Positions 44,946 to 54,007 of a stretch of DNA of 64,000 bases are shown one piece after another. The position numbers were made by a program, and so were the translations under genes. The notes below the pieces were generated by a model. The model had not been told where the DNA came from. It saw only the letters and a list, made by a program, of their open reading frames with translations, and made no database searches. Numbering within the stretch: position 1 is the first letter of the stretch; each line of letters starts with the position of its first letter. The stretch lies in the NCBI RefSeq assembly GCF_018614655.1, contig NZ_JAGGOG010000024.1:1-64000 (forward strand), read 5' to 3'. Source of the DNA: Pseudomonas fluorescens. GTDB lineage: Bacteria; Pseudomonadota; Gammaproteobacteria; Pseudomonadales; Pseudomonadaceae.

Positions 44946-45127
44946 CGTGATGTTCCTGTCGGTTGCGGCGGCGCAAGGTGCTTTGCGCATAGCCTGATGC
45001 GCTTCACGCATAACGTTGTCGGGTGTTCGATGAGCCGTTAGTGTCCGCCGCAATGCGACATGGCGTCCAGCCTGTCGCACGGTGCAACTGCCCATAAAAT
45101 CGACAATACGGCATTGGGGAAAAATTT

Positions 45128-46351
45128 ATGCGTGAGCTGATCACGAAGGGAGGAATGGTGTCTGCGGGCTTGCTGGCAGGCCTGTCATCGCAGTTGATGG
45201 CCCAGGGGTTCTGGGAGGACTCCCACGGCAGGTTGACCCTGCGCAATTACTACTTCAACGACGACTATCGCGACGGTGGCGAGGATCGCAAAGAGTGGGC
45301 CCAAGGTTTTTTGCTCAACCTGCAATCGGGTTATACCGAGGGCACGGTGGGATTTGGCCTTGATGCATTGGGGCTGTCGGGGATTCGGCTCGACTCCAGC
45401 CGTACCCACTCCGGCACCGGGTTGCTGCCGGTTCACGACGATGGTCGTGCGGCCAGCGAATACTCAAGCCTGGGCGTTACGGCGAAGATGCGCATCGGTG
45501 ACGCCGTGGTAAAAACCGGCACGTTGCTGCCAAAAATCCCGGTGCTGGTGCACAACGATGGCCGGCTGTTGCCGCAAACCTTTCAAGGGACTCAAGTCGA
45601 GTACACCGGTATCCGTAATCTGTACCTGCACACCGGGCACCTGGATAAATTCAAGCAGCGCAATTCCACCGACAGCGTGGATATTTATCCCCAGGGCTAT
45701 ACCGGTAAGCAGGGTAGCGACTTCGATTTTGCCGGTGCCACCTATGCCTTTACGCCGACACTCAGCGGTACGTGGTACTACGGTGAAATGCGTGAGTTCT
45801 ATCGCCAGCAATTTTTCGGGTTGGTGCATAAGCAGCCAGTGGGCAGTGGCAGCCTGAGTAGCGACTTGCGCTATTTCATCAGCAGTGACGCAGGCGAAGC
45901 GCGTAATGGCAGGGTCGACAGCGATATGTTCAGCGGCCTGTTCACCTATCGGTTGGGCGCGCAGGCGCTAGGCGTCGGTTATCAGAAAGTCACAGGTACT
46001 ACCCCGTTGCCGTACACCAGTGTGTCGACGGTGTACTCCTTCAGCAATGCCGGTGTCGGTAAATTCATCCAGGCCGGTGAGCAGACCTGGATGCTGCGTT
46101 ACGACTATGACTTTGCTGCGGTGTTACCGGGGCTGAGCTTCATGACCCGTTACTACAAGGGCCAGAACGGCGATTTCAAGGGCCGCGAGGCGCGCGAGTG
46201 GGAGTCCGATACCAACCTGCGTTATGTGATTCAGGACAGTACTTTCAAAGGCCTGGGCGTTGAGCTGCGCAAGGCGACATACCGTTCAACCTATGTCAGT
46301 GATCGGGATAACTGGCGGTTTTACCTGACGTACGATCTGGCGCTATGGTAG
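45128..46351 (+). CDS. OprD-family outer-membrane porin
   Basis: The 407-residue protein has a signal peptide (ending SSQLMAQ), then GFWEDSHGRLTLRNYYFNDDYR, which is the diagnostic OprD N-terminus, followed by EWAQGFLLNLQSGYTEGTVGFGLDALGL. It ends in an aromatic strand (WRFYLTYDLALW) with a terminal Trp for Bam recognition. OprD-type channels take up amino acids, peptides or aromatic acids. It is divergent from the LysR gene and probably feeds the YfcC transporter and CocE-like hydrolase. Confidence 0.92.
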   Translation: MRELITKGGMVSAGLLAGLSSQLMAQGFWEDSHGRLTLRNYYFNDDYRDGGEDRKEWAQGFLLNLQSGYTEGTVGFGLDALGLSGIRLDSSRTHSGTGLLPVHDDGRAASEYSSLGVTAKMRIGDAVVKTGTLLPKIPVLVHNDGRLLPQTFQGTQVEYTGIRNLYLHTGHLDKFKQRNSTDSVDIYPQGYTGKQGSDFDFAGATYAFTPTLSGTWYYGEMREFYRQQFFGLVHKQPVGSGSLSSDLRYFISSDAGEARNGRVDSDMFSGLFTYRLGAQALGVGYQKVTGTTPLPYTSVSTVYSFSNAGVGKFIQAGEQTWMLRYDYDFAAVLPGLSFMTRYYKGQNGDFKGREAREWESDTNLRYVIQDSTFKGLGVELRKATYRSTYVSDRDNWRFYLTYDLALW

Positions 46352-46437
46352 AGAACTGTTCTCATCGGCAGGCAATGCCGTTAGAGTACCGCCCGCCCGA
46401 GAACTGAGTCCCGGGCTTTTATCCATGGAGTTTTACC

Positions 46438-46773
46438 TTGAACCACGTCAGTAAAATCGCTGCATCCCTGTTGTTGGCCCTGGCTGTCAGTGGCTGCACC
46501 GGTACCGCGATGAAGACCCAGCAACTGGATTCGAGCCAATACACGGTGATTGGCCACAGTGAAGCAACGGCCACCGGTTTACTGCTGCTGGGTGTTATCC
46601 CGATCAAGCAGAACAGCCGTTTTGTGCGCGCTCAAACCGCTGCCATCCAGGCCAAGGGCGGCGACGCCATGATCAACACCCAAATCCAGGAAAACTGGTT
46701 CTGGGCGTGGGTTCTGACCGGCTACACCACCAAGGTGTCAGGTGACGTGGTCAAGCTGAAAACCGCTCAGTAA
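46438..46773 (+). CDS. Small outer-membrane lipoprotein of unknown function
   Basis: The 111-residue product has a lipoprotein signal peptide with lipobox (LALAVSGC) near residue 20. A TTG start at 46438 is supported by GGAG seven bases upstream, and no ATG lies near. The mature part (TVIGHSEATATGLLLLGVIPIKQNSRFVRAQTAAIQAKGGDAMINTQ) resembles the small TRL/DUF4156-like lipoproteins found singly in Pseudomonas. A strong hairpin follows. No link with the neighbours is evident. Confidence 0.75.
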   Translation: MNHVSKIAASLLLALAVSGCTGTAMKTQQLDSSQYTVIGHSEATATGLLLLGVIPIKQNSRFVRAQTAAIQAKGGDAMINTQIQENWFWAWVLTGYTTKVSGDVVKLKTAQ

Positions 46774-46781
46774 GGGCGTGA

Positions 46782-46805
46782 AGGAGCGCTTGTTCAAGCG
46801 CTCCT
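46782..46805. terminator. Hairpin between convergent lipoprotein and glycosyltransferase genes
   Basis: AGGAGCGCTTG-TT-CAAGCGCTCCT is an 11-bp perfect stem nine bases after the lipoprotein stop and seven bases before the end of the convergent gene. No long T-run follows, so the terminator role is likely, not certain. Confidence 0.65.
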
Positions 46806-46811
46806 CTGTGA

Positions 46812-48269
46812 TCACTGCTCGACAAGGAAATAAGGCTGACGGTTCACCGCCATCTCCTTGACCACTTTTACCGGTACGCCCAGGCGTTCGGTATTGTCCA
46901 CCAGGGCGATGTTGCCCGGCTTGGCGGCGAGGTAGCTTTTGAGCTCCGGCTCCGTCTGCAGGATCGGCAAGTACGCTTGCATGTAAAACACGCCTGCGCC
47001 CGCTATCCGCTCGTTCGGCTGATACAACGCCACCTCTTTACCCTCTGCCTGCAGTTCCTGGATCTGGCTGATCACCGGCACGAACGATTGGCGTACATCG
47101 GCCTTTGGCGCAAACCAGAACGCAGCGATCAGGTAGCAGGCAATCACGAAGGTGAACAAGCCTCCCATCAGTCCCCAACGATGGCCGTAGACGTGTTTGG
47201 CGAAGTGCGAAGTTTGTGTGCGGCCTTTCAGCCACTCCAGCAGTACCGCGCCATATTCTGCCGCGAGCACAGCGGCGGCGGGTGTCAGCGACATCAGGTA
47301 CACCGTGCGCTTGCTCGACGCTAATGTCAGCAGGGTGAACTGCGCTACCAGCCAGACACTGAAGAACAGCCGGTAACGGTTGCGCATCAAGCTTTTACGA
47401 AAGTGCCACAACCCCAGGTACACCAGGATGTTCCAGGGCAAAAATGCTTCGGGCAATTTGGCGATGTAGTAGTAGAACGGCTCGTAGTGACCGGCTTCGA
47501 CGAAGGAGCCGTTGAAGCGTCCGACACTGTTGGTCAACAGCACCTCGCGAACCGCCTGCATGCCGTCACGCTGAAACAGAAAACCCAGCCAGATCATCAA
47601 GGGCACCAAGGCCAGCAGCGTGAACAGGCCTGGGCGAATCCAGTCGCCAAGCTTGACGCGTTTCTCCATCAGGCTGGTACAGGCCAGGTAGGCAAAGATC
47701 ACAATGCCAGGCATCGCCAGGCCCAGTACGCCCTTGCTCAGCGTGGCAATCAACATCCCGAGGGTAAACAGCAGCCAGGTGCCGAGGTTGGACGTGGAGC
47801 GTTCAGACTCGGGGCGATTGGCCTGATAAAACGCCAGCAGGGCCATGGTCACGCCCAGGCTGAGCAGCGCATCTTCGCCGACCCCACGCACATTGCTCCA
47901 GTAGCTGCCCATGGTCGCCAGCATCAGTCCTGCGACAAAGGCCAGGGTTTTTGGCCGACCAAACTTGCGCAACATTCCGTACAGCAGCATCACGCTGAAC
48001 AACCCAGAAAACGCCGACGCCAGGCGTACCGCCCAGGTGGTGCCACCAAACAGACGAATCGCCCCGGCGTCGATCCACAGGCTCAAGGGTGGTTTTTCCA
48101 GAAAGGGCTCCCGAAACAGCCGAGGCACGACCCAGTCGTTATCTAGGTGCATGGCCATGGCAATCCCAGCCACCCGGGCTTCGGTCGAGCCTTGCAACTC
48201 GTGATTGCCGAGGGCGAAGAAAAACAGCAGGGCAGCGAGCAGGAGCAGCAGCGGAGCAGAGCGCGTCAT
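46812..48269 (-). CDS. ArnT-like (GT39/GT83-type) integral membrane glycosyltransferase
   Basis: The 485-residue protein has about ten membrane helices and a periplasmic C-terminus. It starts APLLLLLAALLFFFALGNHELQG, followed by TEARVAGIAMAM, where the acidic residue occupies the place of the catalytic Asp/Glu in the first periplasmic loop, and FLEKPPLSLWI, the second conserved motif. ArnT-type enzymes transfer sugars from undecaprenyl-phosphate to lipid A or proteins. It stands alone, without arn operon genes, so the substrate is open. Confidence 0.82.
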   Translation of the reverse strand: MTRSAPLLLLLAALLFFFALGNHELQGSTEARVAGIAMAMHLDNDWVVPRLFREPFLEKPPLSLWIDAGAIRLFGGTTWAVRLASAFSGLFSVMLLYGMLRKFGRPKTLAFVAGLMLATMGSYWSNVRGVGEDALLSLGVTMALLAFYQANRPESERSTSNLGTWLLFTLGMLIATLSKGVLGLAMPGIVIFAYLACTSLMEKRVKLGDWIRPGLFTLLALVPLMIWLGFLFQRDGMQAVREVLLTNSVGRFNGSFVEAGHYEPFYYYIAKLPEAFLPWNILVYLGLWHFRKSLMRNRYRLFFSVWLVAQFTLLTLASSKRTVYLMSLTPAAAVLAAEYGAVLLEWLKGRTQTSHFAKHVYGHRWGLMGGLFTFVIACYLIAAFWFAPKADVRQSFVPVISQIQELQAEGKEVALYQPNERIAGAGVFYMQAYLPILQTEPELKSYLAAKPGNIALVDNTERLGVPVKVVKEMAVNRQPYFLVEQ

Positions 48270-48440
48270 GGATTCAGGCCACCGTGGGCAAGGGATCGTT
48301 CGGGGGAGCGGTCCGGGCAGTCGGTGAGTATACGAGGGCGATTCTTAACAATTCGTGAATGAGTGATGGGTTTTTGTGAGGTTGGCCTTCATGCCGATCA
48401 GTTAAGCGAAGGCAGAGCCTCAATACAGCGAAGATCAAAC

Positions 48441-48470
48441 GTGGGAGCTGGCTTGCCTGCGATGGCGTCG
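48441..48470. repeat. Single degenerate REP half-site
   Basis: GTGGGAGCTGGCTTGCCTGCGATGGCG is a variant of the REP sequence seen elsewhere, without a facing partner. The 260-base gap 48270-48529 otherwise contains nothing I can assign. Confidence 0.5.
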
Positions 48471-48529
48471 GTACTACAAACATTGATGTTGCCTGACCCA
48501 CCACGGGATTGCCTTCGTTTGCCTAGTGG

Positions 48530-49552
48530 CTAAGGCAACTTCAGGCTGGGCAACGCCGTCTTGCCTTGTGCCGACAGCACCGGCGCCAGTTGGTCCCAGG
48601 TGAAACTCAGCTCATTGTCGCAACCATCCCCGGTGGCAGGCGTCGAGAGTTGCAGGCCTTGGGTGTTGAAGCTCAGGTCAAAGGCCGAGTAACTGGTGAC
48701 CGCCGGGCAGCCTTCATCCACGGTGGTTTGCTTTTCCAGCCAGGCACTGAACTTGGGGGACAGTTTCACTTCGCCGGAGTAGGGGTCATACCATTCCTGG
48801 CGACCGCCAAGCCAGGTCCAGGGATCTACGCTCTCACCGGTTTGCAGGTTCCAGGTGTGCAGGCCCCAACTGATGCCGTTGCGACCGAAGCCTGCGGTCC
48901 AGCGGTAGAACTTGACGGTGATCCATTGGGACGACCAATACGTGGGCTCGACTGTGATTTCGCTGGTGTTGGCGGAACCGTTACGGCCCAGGTATTTACG
49001 GCGCTCACTGAAAAACTCTGTCTGGCCCTCAGGGCTGACGGCCAGGCGTGCGAGTTGCTGATTGATCTTCTTGATCGCCGGGCTGTCACCCTCCAGTTTG
49101 AAGGTGACTTGAGTGCCTTGGGTCTTGACCTGATAGGGGTGTTCGTCGAAGGTTTTTTTCTCCACTTTGACGGGGAGTGCTGCTGCTTCCATTGGCGCGT
49201 TATAGGCGTCGCTGCCACAGCCCTCGGTGCTAGCCCGCGTCAGCGTCAAGGGTAACGGCGTACCGCCTGCGGCTTTGCTCCAGGTTCCCGTCAGCGTATC
49301 ACCCTGGGGGGCATCCAGCTGCCAGAACCCGGTTTTACCGTCCTCAGCCCAAGGTTCACCGGCCTTTTCTTGAGCCAGTTCGATCGGTGCGAGGAATCGC
49401 TGGTAGTAGTAACTGCCGCCGGTGTCGGGAGCAGCGTTGAAACAGGCGGTGATCGGTGTTTTGCCGAGTGTGCCTTGCCAGACGCCAGCGAGGTGCGCAT
49501 GGGCGAAGGTCGAGACGGTGGCCAGGGTCAGAAGCAGGACGGGCTTAAGCAT
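48530..49552 (-). CDS. Secreted protein of unknown function
   Basis: The 340-residue product has a signal peptide (MLKPVLLLTLATVSTFAHA). The mature protein starts HLAGVWQGTLGKTPITACF, a lipocalin-like first strand, and has a second half with WGLHTWNLQTGESVDPWTWLGG and a C-terminal acidic strand region, similar in layout to DUF3298-like or lipocalin-type periplasmic proteins. I do not recognise a named family. Four Cys in the mature part may form disulphides. It is a single gene with no clear partner. Confidence 0.65.
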   Translation of the reverse strand: MLKPVLLLTLATVSTFAHAHLAGVWQGTLGKTPITACFNAAPDTGGSYYYQRFLAPIELAQEKAGEPWAEDGKTGFWQLDAPQGDTLTGTWSKAAGGTPLPLTLTRASTEGCGSDAYNAPMEAAALPVKVEKKTFDEHPYQVKTQGTQVTFKLEGDSPAIKKINQQLARLAVSPEGQTEFFSERRKYLGRNGSANTSEITVEPTYWSSQWITVKFYRWTAGFGRNGISWGLHTWNLQTGESVDPWTWLGGRQEWYDPYSGEVKLSPKFSAWLEKQTTVDEGCPAVTSYSAFDLSFNTQGLQLSTPATGDGCDNELSFTWDQLAPVLSAQGKTALPSLKLP

Positions 49553-49690
49553 GGGTATCGGACTTCCGGTTGTCTGATAGTGTGGGTTTCAGGTGCTGCT
49601 GGAACCGCGTGAACTATAACGGTTTGCAAGTGTAGCTACATTGAAGACGAGCGATCCGCCGGCCGGATCGTTCGCCTGGGGAACGCTGTT

Positions 49691-51370
49691 TCAATGGGGC
49701 GCAGCGGCTTGTGCGATCAAAATATCCTCAAAGAACGCGCCGACCGCTTCGGTGGGGTGACACAACTGGATCTCCAGAACCCAGACCATCTCGCTCGGTA
49801 CGATCTCCAGCTCAGCCAGTTTCGTATCGCCAAACAACGCGTGGGGGAAATCGGCGATACGGTGCCCGGCGAGGTTGCGCTCCAGCTCCCAACCTTTTGC
49901 GGCCGCGCTGTGCTGAGCGAAATCGTACAACTCCTGACCCGTCAGCCCGCGATGCCAGGCCGCACGGGTTTCATCGAATACTTCATGCAGCGCTTTGACG
50001 CACGCCTCGTATAGCGAGTGCTCGCCAAATACGAAGGTGTCGCCATAGTCGCCTTCGTAACCGTCCCACACCGGGCCGAGATCGACCACCGCAATATCGG
50101 TCGCGCGTAACGTGCGCTGCAGGTCAATACCCTGGCGTGGCGTGCGAATGGTGTCTTCGCCAAACCGGATATAGGTCGGATGCCATGTGTGGGATGCACC
50201 CATGATCTGTAACTGTTGATTGGCCATATCGATGGCTTCGGCCGTGGTCATCCCGACGCGCAGTTGACTGGCAATCGACGTCAAGGCGCGTACCGACTGC
50301 TCGCGGGCCGCCAACATGCCGTCCAGTGAATAGCGCGGGCCGACTTTTTCCCAGACCGGATCCAGTGGTTTGGCTCCCGACGCGGGTTGCGACAGGCCAC
50401 TGGGCACAAAGGCCTCCGCGACAAAACGGTGAGCCGACAGGCCCGCCGCGACGCATTGCTCGCGGACATTGCGGATCATTGAGCTGTTCCCGCAGGCGTA
50501 GACCTGGGCATCCGCCCAACGATGCTTGTGCCCAAGCGCAACCTGCTGCACCTGGGCTTCTGAAGACAAAACTGCGTGCCAGGAAAAACGCGGGTGCGCG
50601 GTGATGGCCTGGTCGAGGAAGTCGCGGTCGTAAAAATCTGCCGGCCATGAGCCGCCCCAATACAACGTCACCTCGGCATTGCGCGCCAGCGCGCTCAGCA
50701 GCAGCGGCTTGACGCCGGCATAGCCGGTTCCGGTGGCGAACAGCACGACCGAGAGATCATCATCGTGCTGCCAGGTACACGCGCCGAACGGGCCCTCCAG
50801 CGTGAGCGTATCGCCCGCCTCCAGTGTCGCCAGCCTGCGCTCGGAGAACAGCCCGCCGCTGACCCGGCGAATATGAAAAACCAACTGGCCGTGATCCTGT
50901 GCCGGCAGATTGGCAATCGAGAAGCAGCGACTGTCGCCCTCATCGAGGCGAAACTTGACGTATTGACCGGCGCGCACTTCAAGCGTCTCCAGGCTGTCGG
51001 GCTTGAGCACCAGTTCGGTGATATCAACGCTCAGTGCGCGTTTACTCAACACGTGTGCGGTGACTTCCAGCGTCGGTGTGTCCAGCGACCACCCGGGGAT
51101 TTCCAGGCGCATATCGGCGCAGGCATGGCTCTGGCACAGCAGCAATTCATCCTCGGCGAGGGGATAAGAAGGGGCTGGAGCGCCCGCCAGAAGAACCTTG
51201 TCACGGTATTGCCCGCCCATGACTTTGACCTTGCACGAACCACAAGCACCCCGACGGCACGAGAACGGCACTGACAGCCCGCTGGCGAGCATGGCGTCGA
51301 GCAGCAACTCTTCACCGGCCTCGAAGGTTTTGCCCGAGGGCGACAATTCAATGACATGGCGTGTGTTCAT
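49691..51370 (-). CDS. Fusion of ferredoxin-reductase and M24 metallopeptidase domains
   Basis: The 559-residue protein joins two activities that I do not know together. Residues 1-95 form a plant-type [2Fe-2S] ferredoxin with Cys 38, 43, 46 and 79. Residues 100-325 form a BenC-like FAD/NADH reductase (RCFSIANLP at 148-156; GTGYAGVKPLL at 214-224; CGNSS near 293). Residues 345-559 form an M24 (pita-bread) domain with all five metal ligands: Asp 430, Asp 441, His 503, Glu 533 and Glu 548. M24 members include aminopeptidase P, creatinase and ectoine hydrolase. ATG 51370 has GAGG six bases upstream. The gene is divergent from a MocR-type regulator. The electron acceptor is not encoded nearby. 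Confidence 0.88.
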   Translation of the reverse strand: MNTRHVIELSPSGKTFEAGEELLLDAMLASGLSVPFSCRRGACGSCKVKVMGGQYRDKVLLAGAPAPSYPLAEDELLLCQSHACADMRLEIPGWSLDTPTLEVTAHVLSKRALSVDITELVLKPDSLETLEVRAGQYVKFRLDEGDSRCFSIANLPAQDHGQLVFHIRRVSGGLFSERRLATLEAGDTLTLEGPFGACTWQHDDDLSVVLFATGTGYAGVKPLLLSALARNAEVTLYWGGSWPADFYDRDFLDQAITAHPRFSWHAVLSSEAQVQQVALGHKHRWADAQVYACGNSSMIRNVREQCVAAGLSAHRFVAEAFVPSGLSQPASGAKPLDPVWEKVGPRYSLDGMLAAREQSVRALTSIASQLRVGMTTAEAIDMANQQLQIMGASHTWHPTYIRFGEDTIRTPRQGIDLQRTLRATDIAVVDLGPVWDGYEGDYGDTFVFGEHSLYEACVKALHEVFDETRAAWHRGLTGQELYDFAQHSAAAKGWELERNLAGHRIADFPHALFGDTKLAELEIVPSEMVWVLEIQLCHPTEAVGAFFEDILIAQAAAPH

Positions 51371-51448
51371 AACGACCTCGGGGTGAGTGAGGGCTGATTG
51401 TTGCGCTAGACTTAGGACCATTAGAACCTCCAGTTTTGGATATTTCAG

Positions 51449-52926
51449 ATGGTCCAGATGCGCAAATGGCAACTCCTGCTCAAGCTGGATGGGGTTGAGT
51501 CTCAAGCCTCTTATCGCAAGATCGTTGAAGGGCTGGTGAGCGCGATTATTGACGGTCGCCCGGGACGCTTCTGCCCGGGACCCGGGAAATGGCGCGGTTG
51601 CTCGACGTCAACCGCAAGACCGTGATCCTCGCCTATGAAGAAGCCATCACCAAGGGCTGGCTGGTCAGCGAACAGCGTCGGGGCACTTTCGTCAGCACGC
51701 AGTTGGCAACCGCTCCCACTGCCCGAAGTGAACCGCAGTCCTTCGCGTTGGAACTCCAGGCACAACCTGCCGTTGCGTACTTTGCCCAAAACGACCAGAT
51801 GACGGCCTTGCAACATCGGCCCGAGGTCCTGTTCTTCGATAACGGCGCCTGTGACCACCGTTTACTGCCCCAAGCCCTGTTGCATCGCTACTATCGCAGA
51901 GCCCTGCGCAGCAGTTTTGCCTCCAATACCGTGCGCCACGGTAGCGAGGGCACCAGTTATGAATTGCGCAAAGCCCTGGCCGAAATGCTCCGCAACAATC
52001 GCAGCCTGGCCGTGAGTGCCGAACACATTTGCCTGACTCAGGGCGTCCAGATGTCGCTGTACCTGACCGCCAGTGCGCTGCTCAAACCCGGTGACGTGGT
52101 GCTGGTAGAGCGCCTGAGTTATCCACCGGCGTGGGAGATATTCCGCAAATTGGGCGCTCGCCTCGTGACCGTGGACATGGACAGCGAAGGCTGCCGGGTC
52201 GATCACATCGACGAGCTGTGCCGACTCCACAACGTCCGGATGATCTATGTCACCCCCCACCATCAGTTTCCGACCACCGTCAGCTTGCACGCCGAACGCC
52301 GGCAACAATTGTTGGCACTGGCCAGGCAGCATGATTTTTGCGTGATCGAGGAAGACTACGACCATGAATATCACTTCGACGGCCGGCCCTATGCCCCCCT
52401 CGCCAGCGACAGCACGCAGCGGCATGTGATCTATATCGGCTCACTGTCCAAATCGCTGGGGTCGACGTACCGCTGCAGTTACGTGGTCGCGCCTACCGAT
52501 GTGATCGAAATACTCAACCGCAACGCTGCGCTGGTCCTGGGGCAAGGGGACGCCGTCACGCAGCAGATGCTGGCGGACCTGATCAATAACGGTGAACTGA
52601 AGAAACACCTGCGGCGCGTGACGAAGGAATATCGCCTGCGCCGGGAAACGCTGCAAGAGTGCTTGCTGGAGGGGTTTGGGGAGCGGATTTCAGTTCGCGA
52701 GCCGGAAGGCGGGTTGGCGCTTTGGGTGCGGTTTGAGGCTGGGATCGACGTTGATCAACTGGTGCAAAGAGCCCTGGAACACGGGTTGGTGGTGCGCAGT
52801 GGCCGACTGTTTTCTCCTGTGGATGAAGGGGAGAACGCGTTGCGACTGGGGTTTGCTTCGTTGAACCGGGAGGAACTTCGCGAGGCTGCGCGACGGTTGG
52901 TGCGGGCGGCGAATCAGCCTCACTAA
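51449..52926 (+). pseudogene. MocR-type (GntR/aminotransferase) regulator with a frameshift in its DNA-binding domain
   Basis: From ATG 51449 the sequence reads RKWQLLLKLDGVESQASYRKIVEGLVSAIIDGR, the start of a MocR winged-helix domain. The frame then fails at 51555-51563. The next frame resumes with PGTLLPGTREMARLLDVNRKTVILAYEEA and continues to the end as a complete aminotransferase-like domain (VIEEDYDHEYHFDGRPYAPL; SLSKSLGSTYRCSYVVAP with the PLP Lys). Compared with the usual DGRLRPGTxLP, about seven bases appear to be missing. An internal ATG at 51589 would yield a protein lacking half the winged helix. Position suggests that it regulated the divergent fusion gene. A sequencing error is possible. 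Confidence 0.82.
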
Positions 52927-53042
52927 AATCGCTGCCCTTTTAGACACAACTGCTGTGCCGGTTGAGCACTTACTCCCGGTGTGAGGGGTTCCTATAGTCA
53001 TTCCACCCGCGCAGCCATCAAGCGCACATCAAGGTGGAGCTT

Positions 53043-53984
53043 ATGAATACCCGACTCAAAACCAGCATCAGCACCGAGTTGCCTGCCCATGAGCGCGAAG
53101 CGGAGTATTTCGAATACAGCAAGGCGGCGAACCCGATAAGTGCCAACCTGATCACCCGCATTCCTTATCACAGCTTTCCTGCCTCGCTTTACAACTCGGG
53201 TGAGTCCAGGCTTGTTCCCCTTGACCTCAGCGAGTCGCTGGGTTGTGAAGGGCCCGCCACGGGGCCTGGCCTCTGTGCCAACTTCATCCGGCTGAATGCC
53301 GGAGATAGCCTGAGGCTTGAGCCGAATGCCACGTCCCAGGTGCTGTATGTCATCGCCGGCAGCGGTGGCCTCGTTCAAGGCAGGCACACCTTCGAATGGG
53401 CCAAAGGATGCTTCATGGCACTGCCAGGTCTTGATGCGGTGGTGCTCACTGCGACCGAAGACACGCGTCTGTATTACGTCCATGACGAGCCGTTGCTGCG
53501 GTTCCTGGGCGTGACCCCCACGGTCGATCGCTTCGCCCCGACCCTTTACCCCGCCGAGGTCGCAAATGCAAAACTGCGGGAAGCCGCAGAGGACCCGCGT
53601 GCCCAGGACCGCAGCCGCATCAGCATCCTGCTGGCCAACCGCAACTTCCCTCAAACCCGAACCGTGACCCATGTTTTATGGGCGATGTACGGCATCCTGC
53701 CGGCGGGCTCCATTCAGAAACCGCACCGGCACCAATCCATCGCCCTGGACTTCATCATCGATTGCCCCGACGGCTGCTATTCCCTGGTGGGCACCGAGCT
53801 TGCGGCTGACGGGCAGATTCACAACCCCGTTCGAGTCGATTGGAGCCCAGGCCTGGCCTTCGTGACGCCGCCTGGGTATTGGCACGCACACTTTAACGAA
53901 TCGGATCGCGAAGCCTTCTTGATTCCGATCCAGGACGCAGGCTTGCAAACCCATCTGCGTTCGTTGGACATCCGCTTCAGCTGA
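53043..53984 (+). CDS. Bicupin protein, gentisate-dioxygenase-like
   Basis: The 313-residue protein has two cupin barrels: one near residues 75-150 (LEPNATSQVLYVIAGSGGLVQG) without a full His motif, and a second near residues 225-300 with KPHRHQSIALDFII and TPPGYWHAHFNESD, which supply His ligands. This is the layout of gentisate 1,2-dioxygenase relatives. ATG 53043 has GGTGGAG just upstream. It follows the MocR gene by 116 bases in the same direction, and may act on the same compound as the fusion enzyme. The substrate is unknown. Confidence 0.72.
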   Translation: MNTRLKTSISTELPAHEREAEYFEYSKAANPISANLITRIPYHSFPASLYNSGESRLVPLDLSESLGCEGPATGPGLCANFIRLNAGDSLRLEPNATSQVLYVIAGSGGLVQGRHTFEWAKGCFMALPGLDAVVLTATEDTRLYYVHDEPLLRFLGVTPTVDRFAPTLYPAEVANAKLREAAEDPRAQDRSRISILLANRNFPQTRTVTHVLWAMYGILPAGSIQKPHRHQSIALDFIIDCPDGCYSLVGTELAADGQIHNPVRVDWSPGLAFVTPPGYWHAHFNESDREAFLIPIQDAGLQTHLRSLDIRFS

Positions 53985-54007
53985 CTGGGCGATGCGGCGA
54001 CGTTGCC

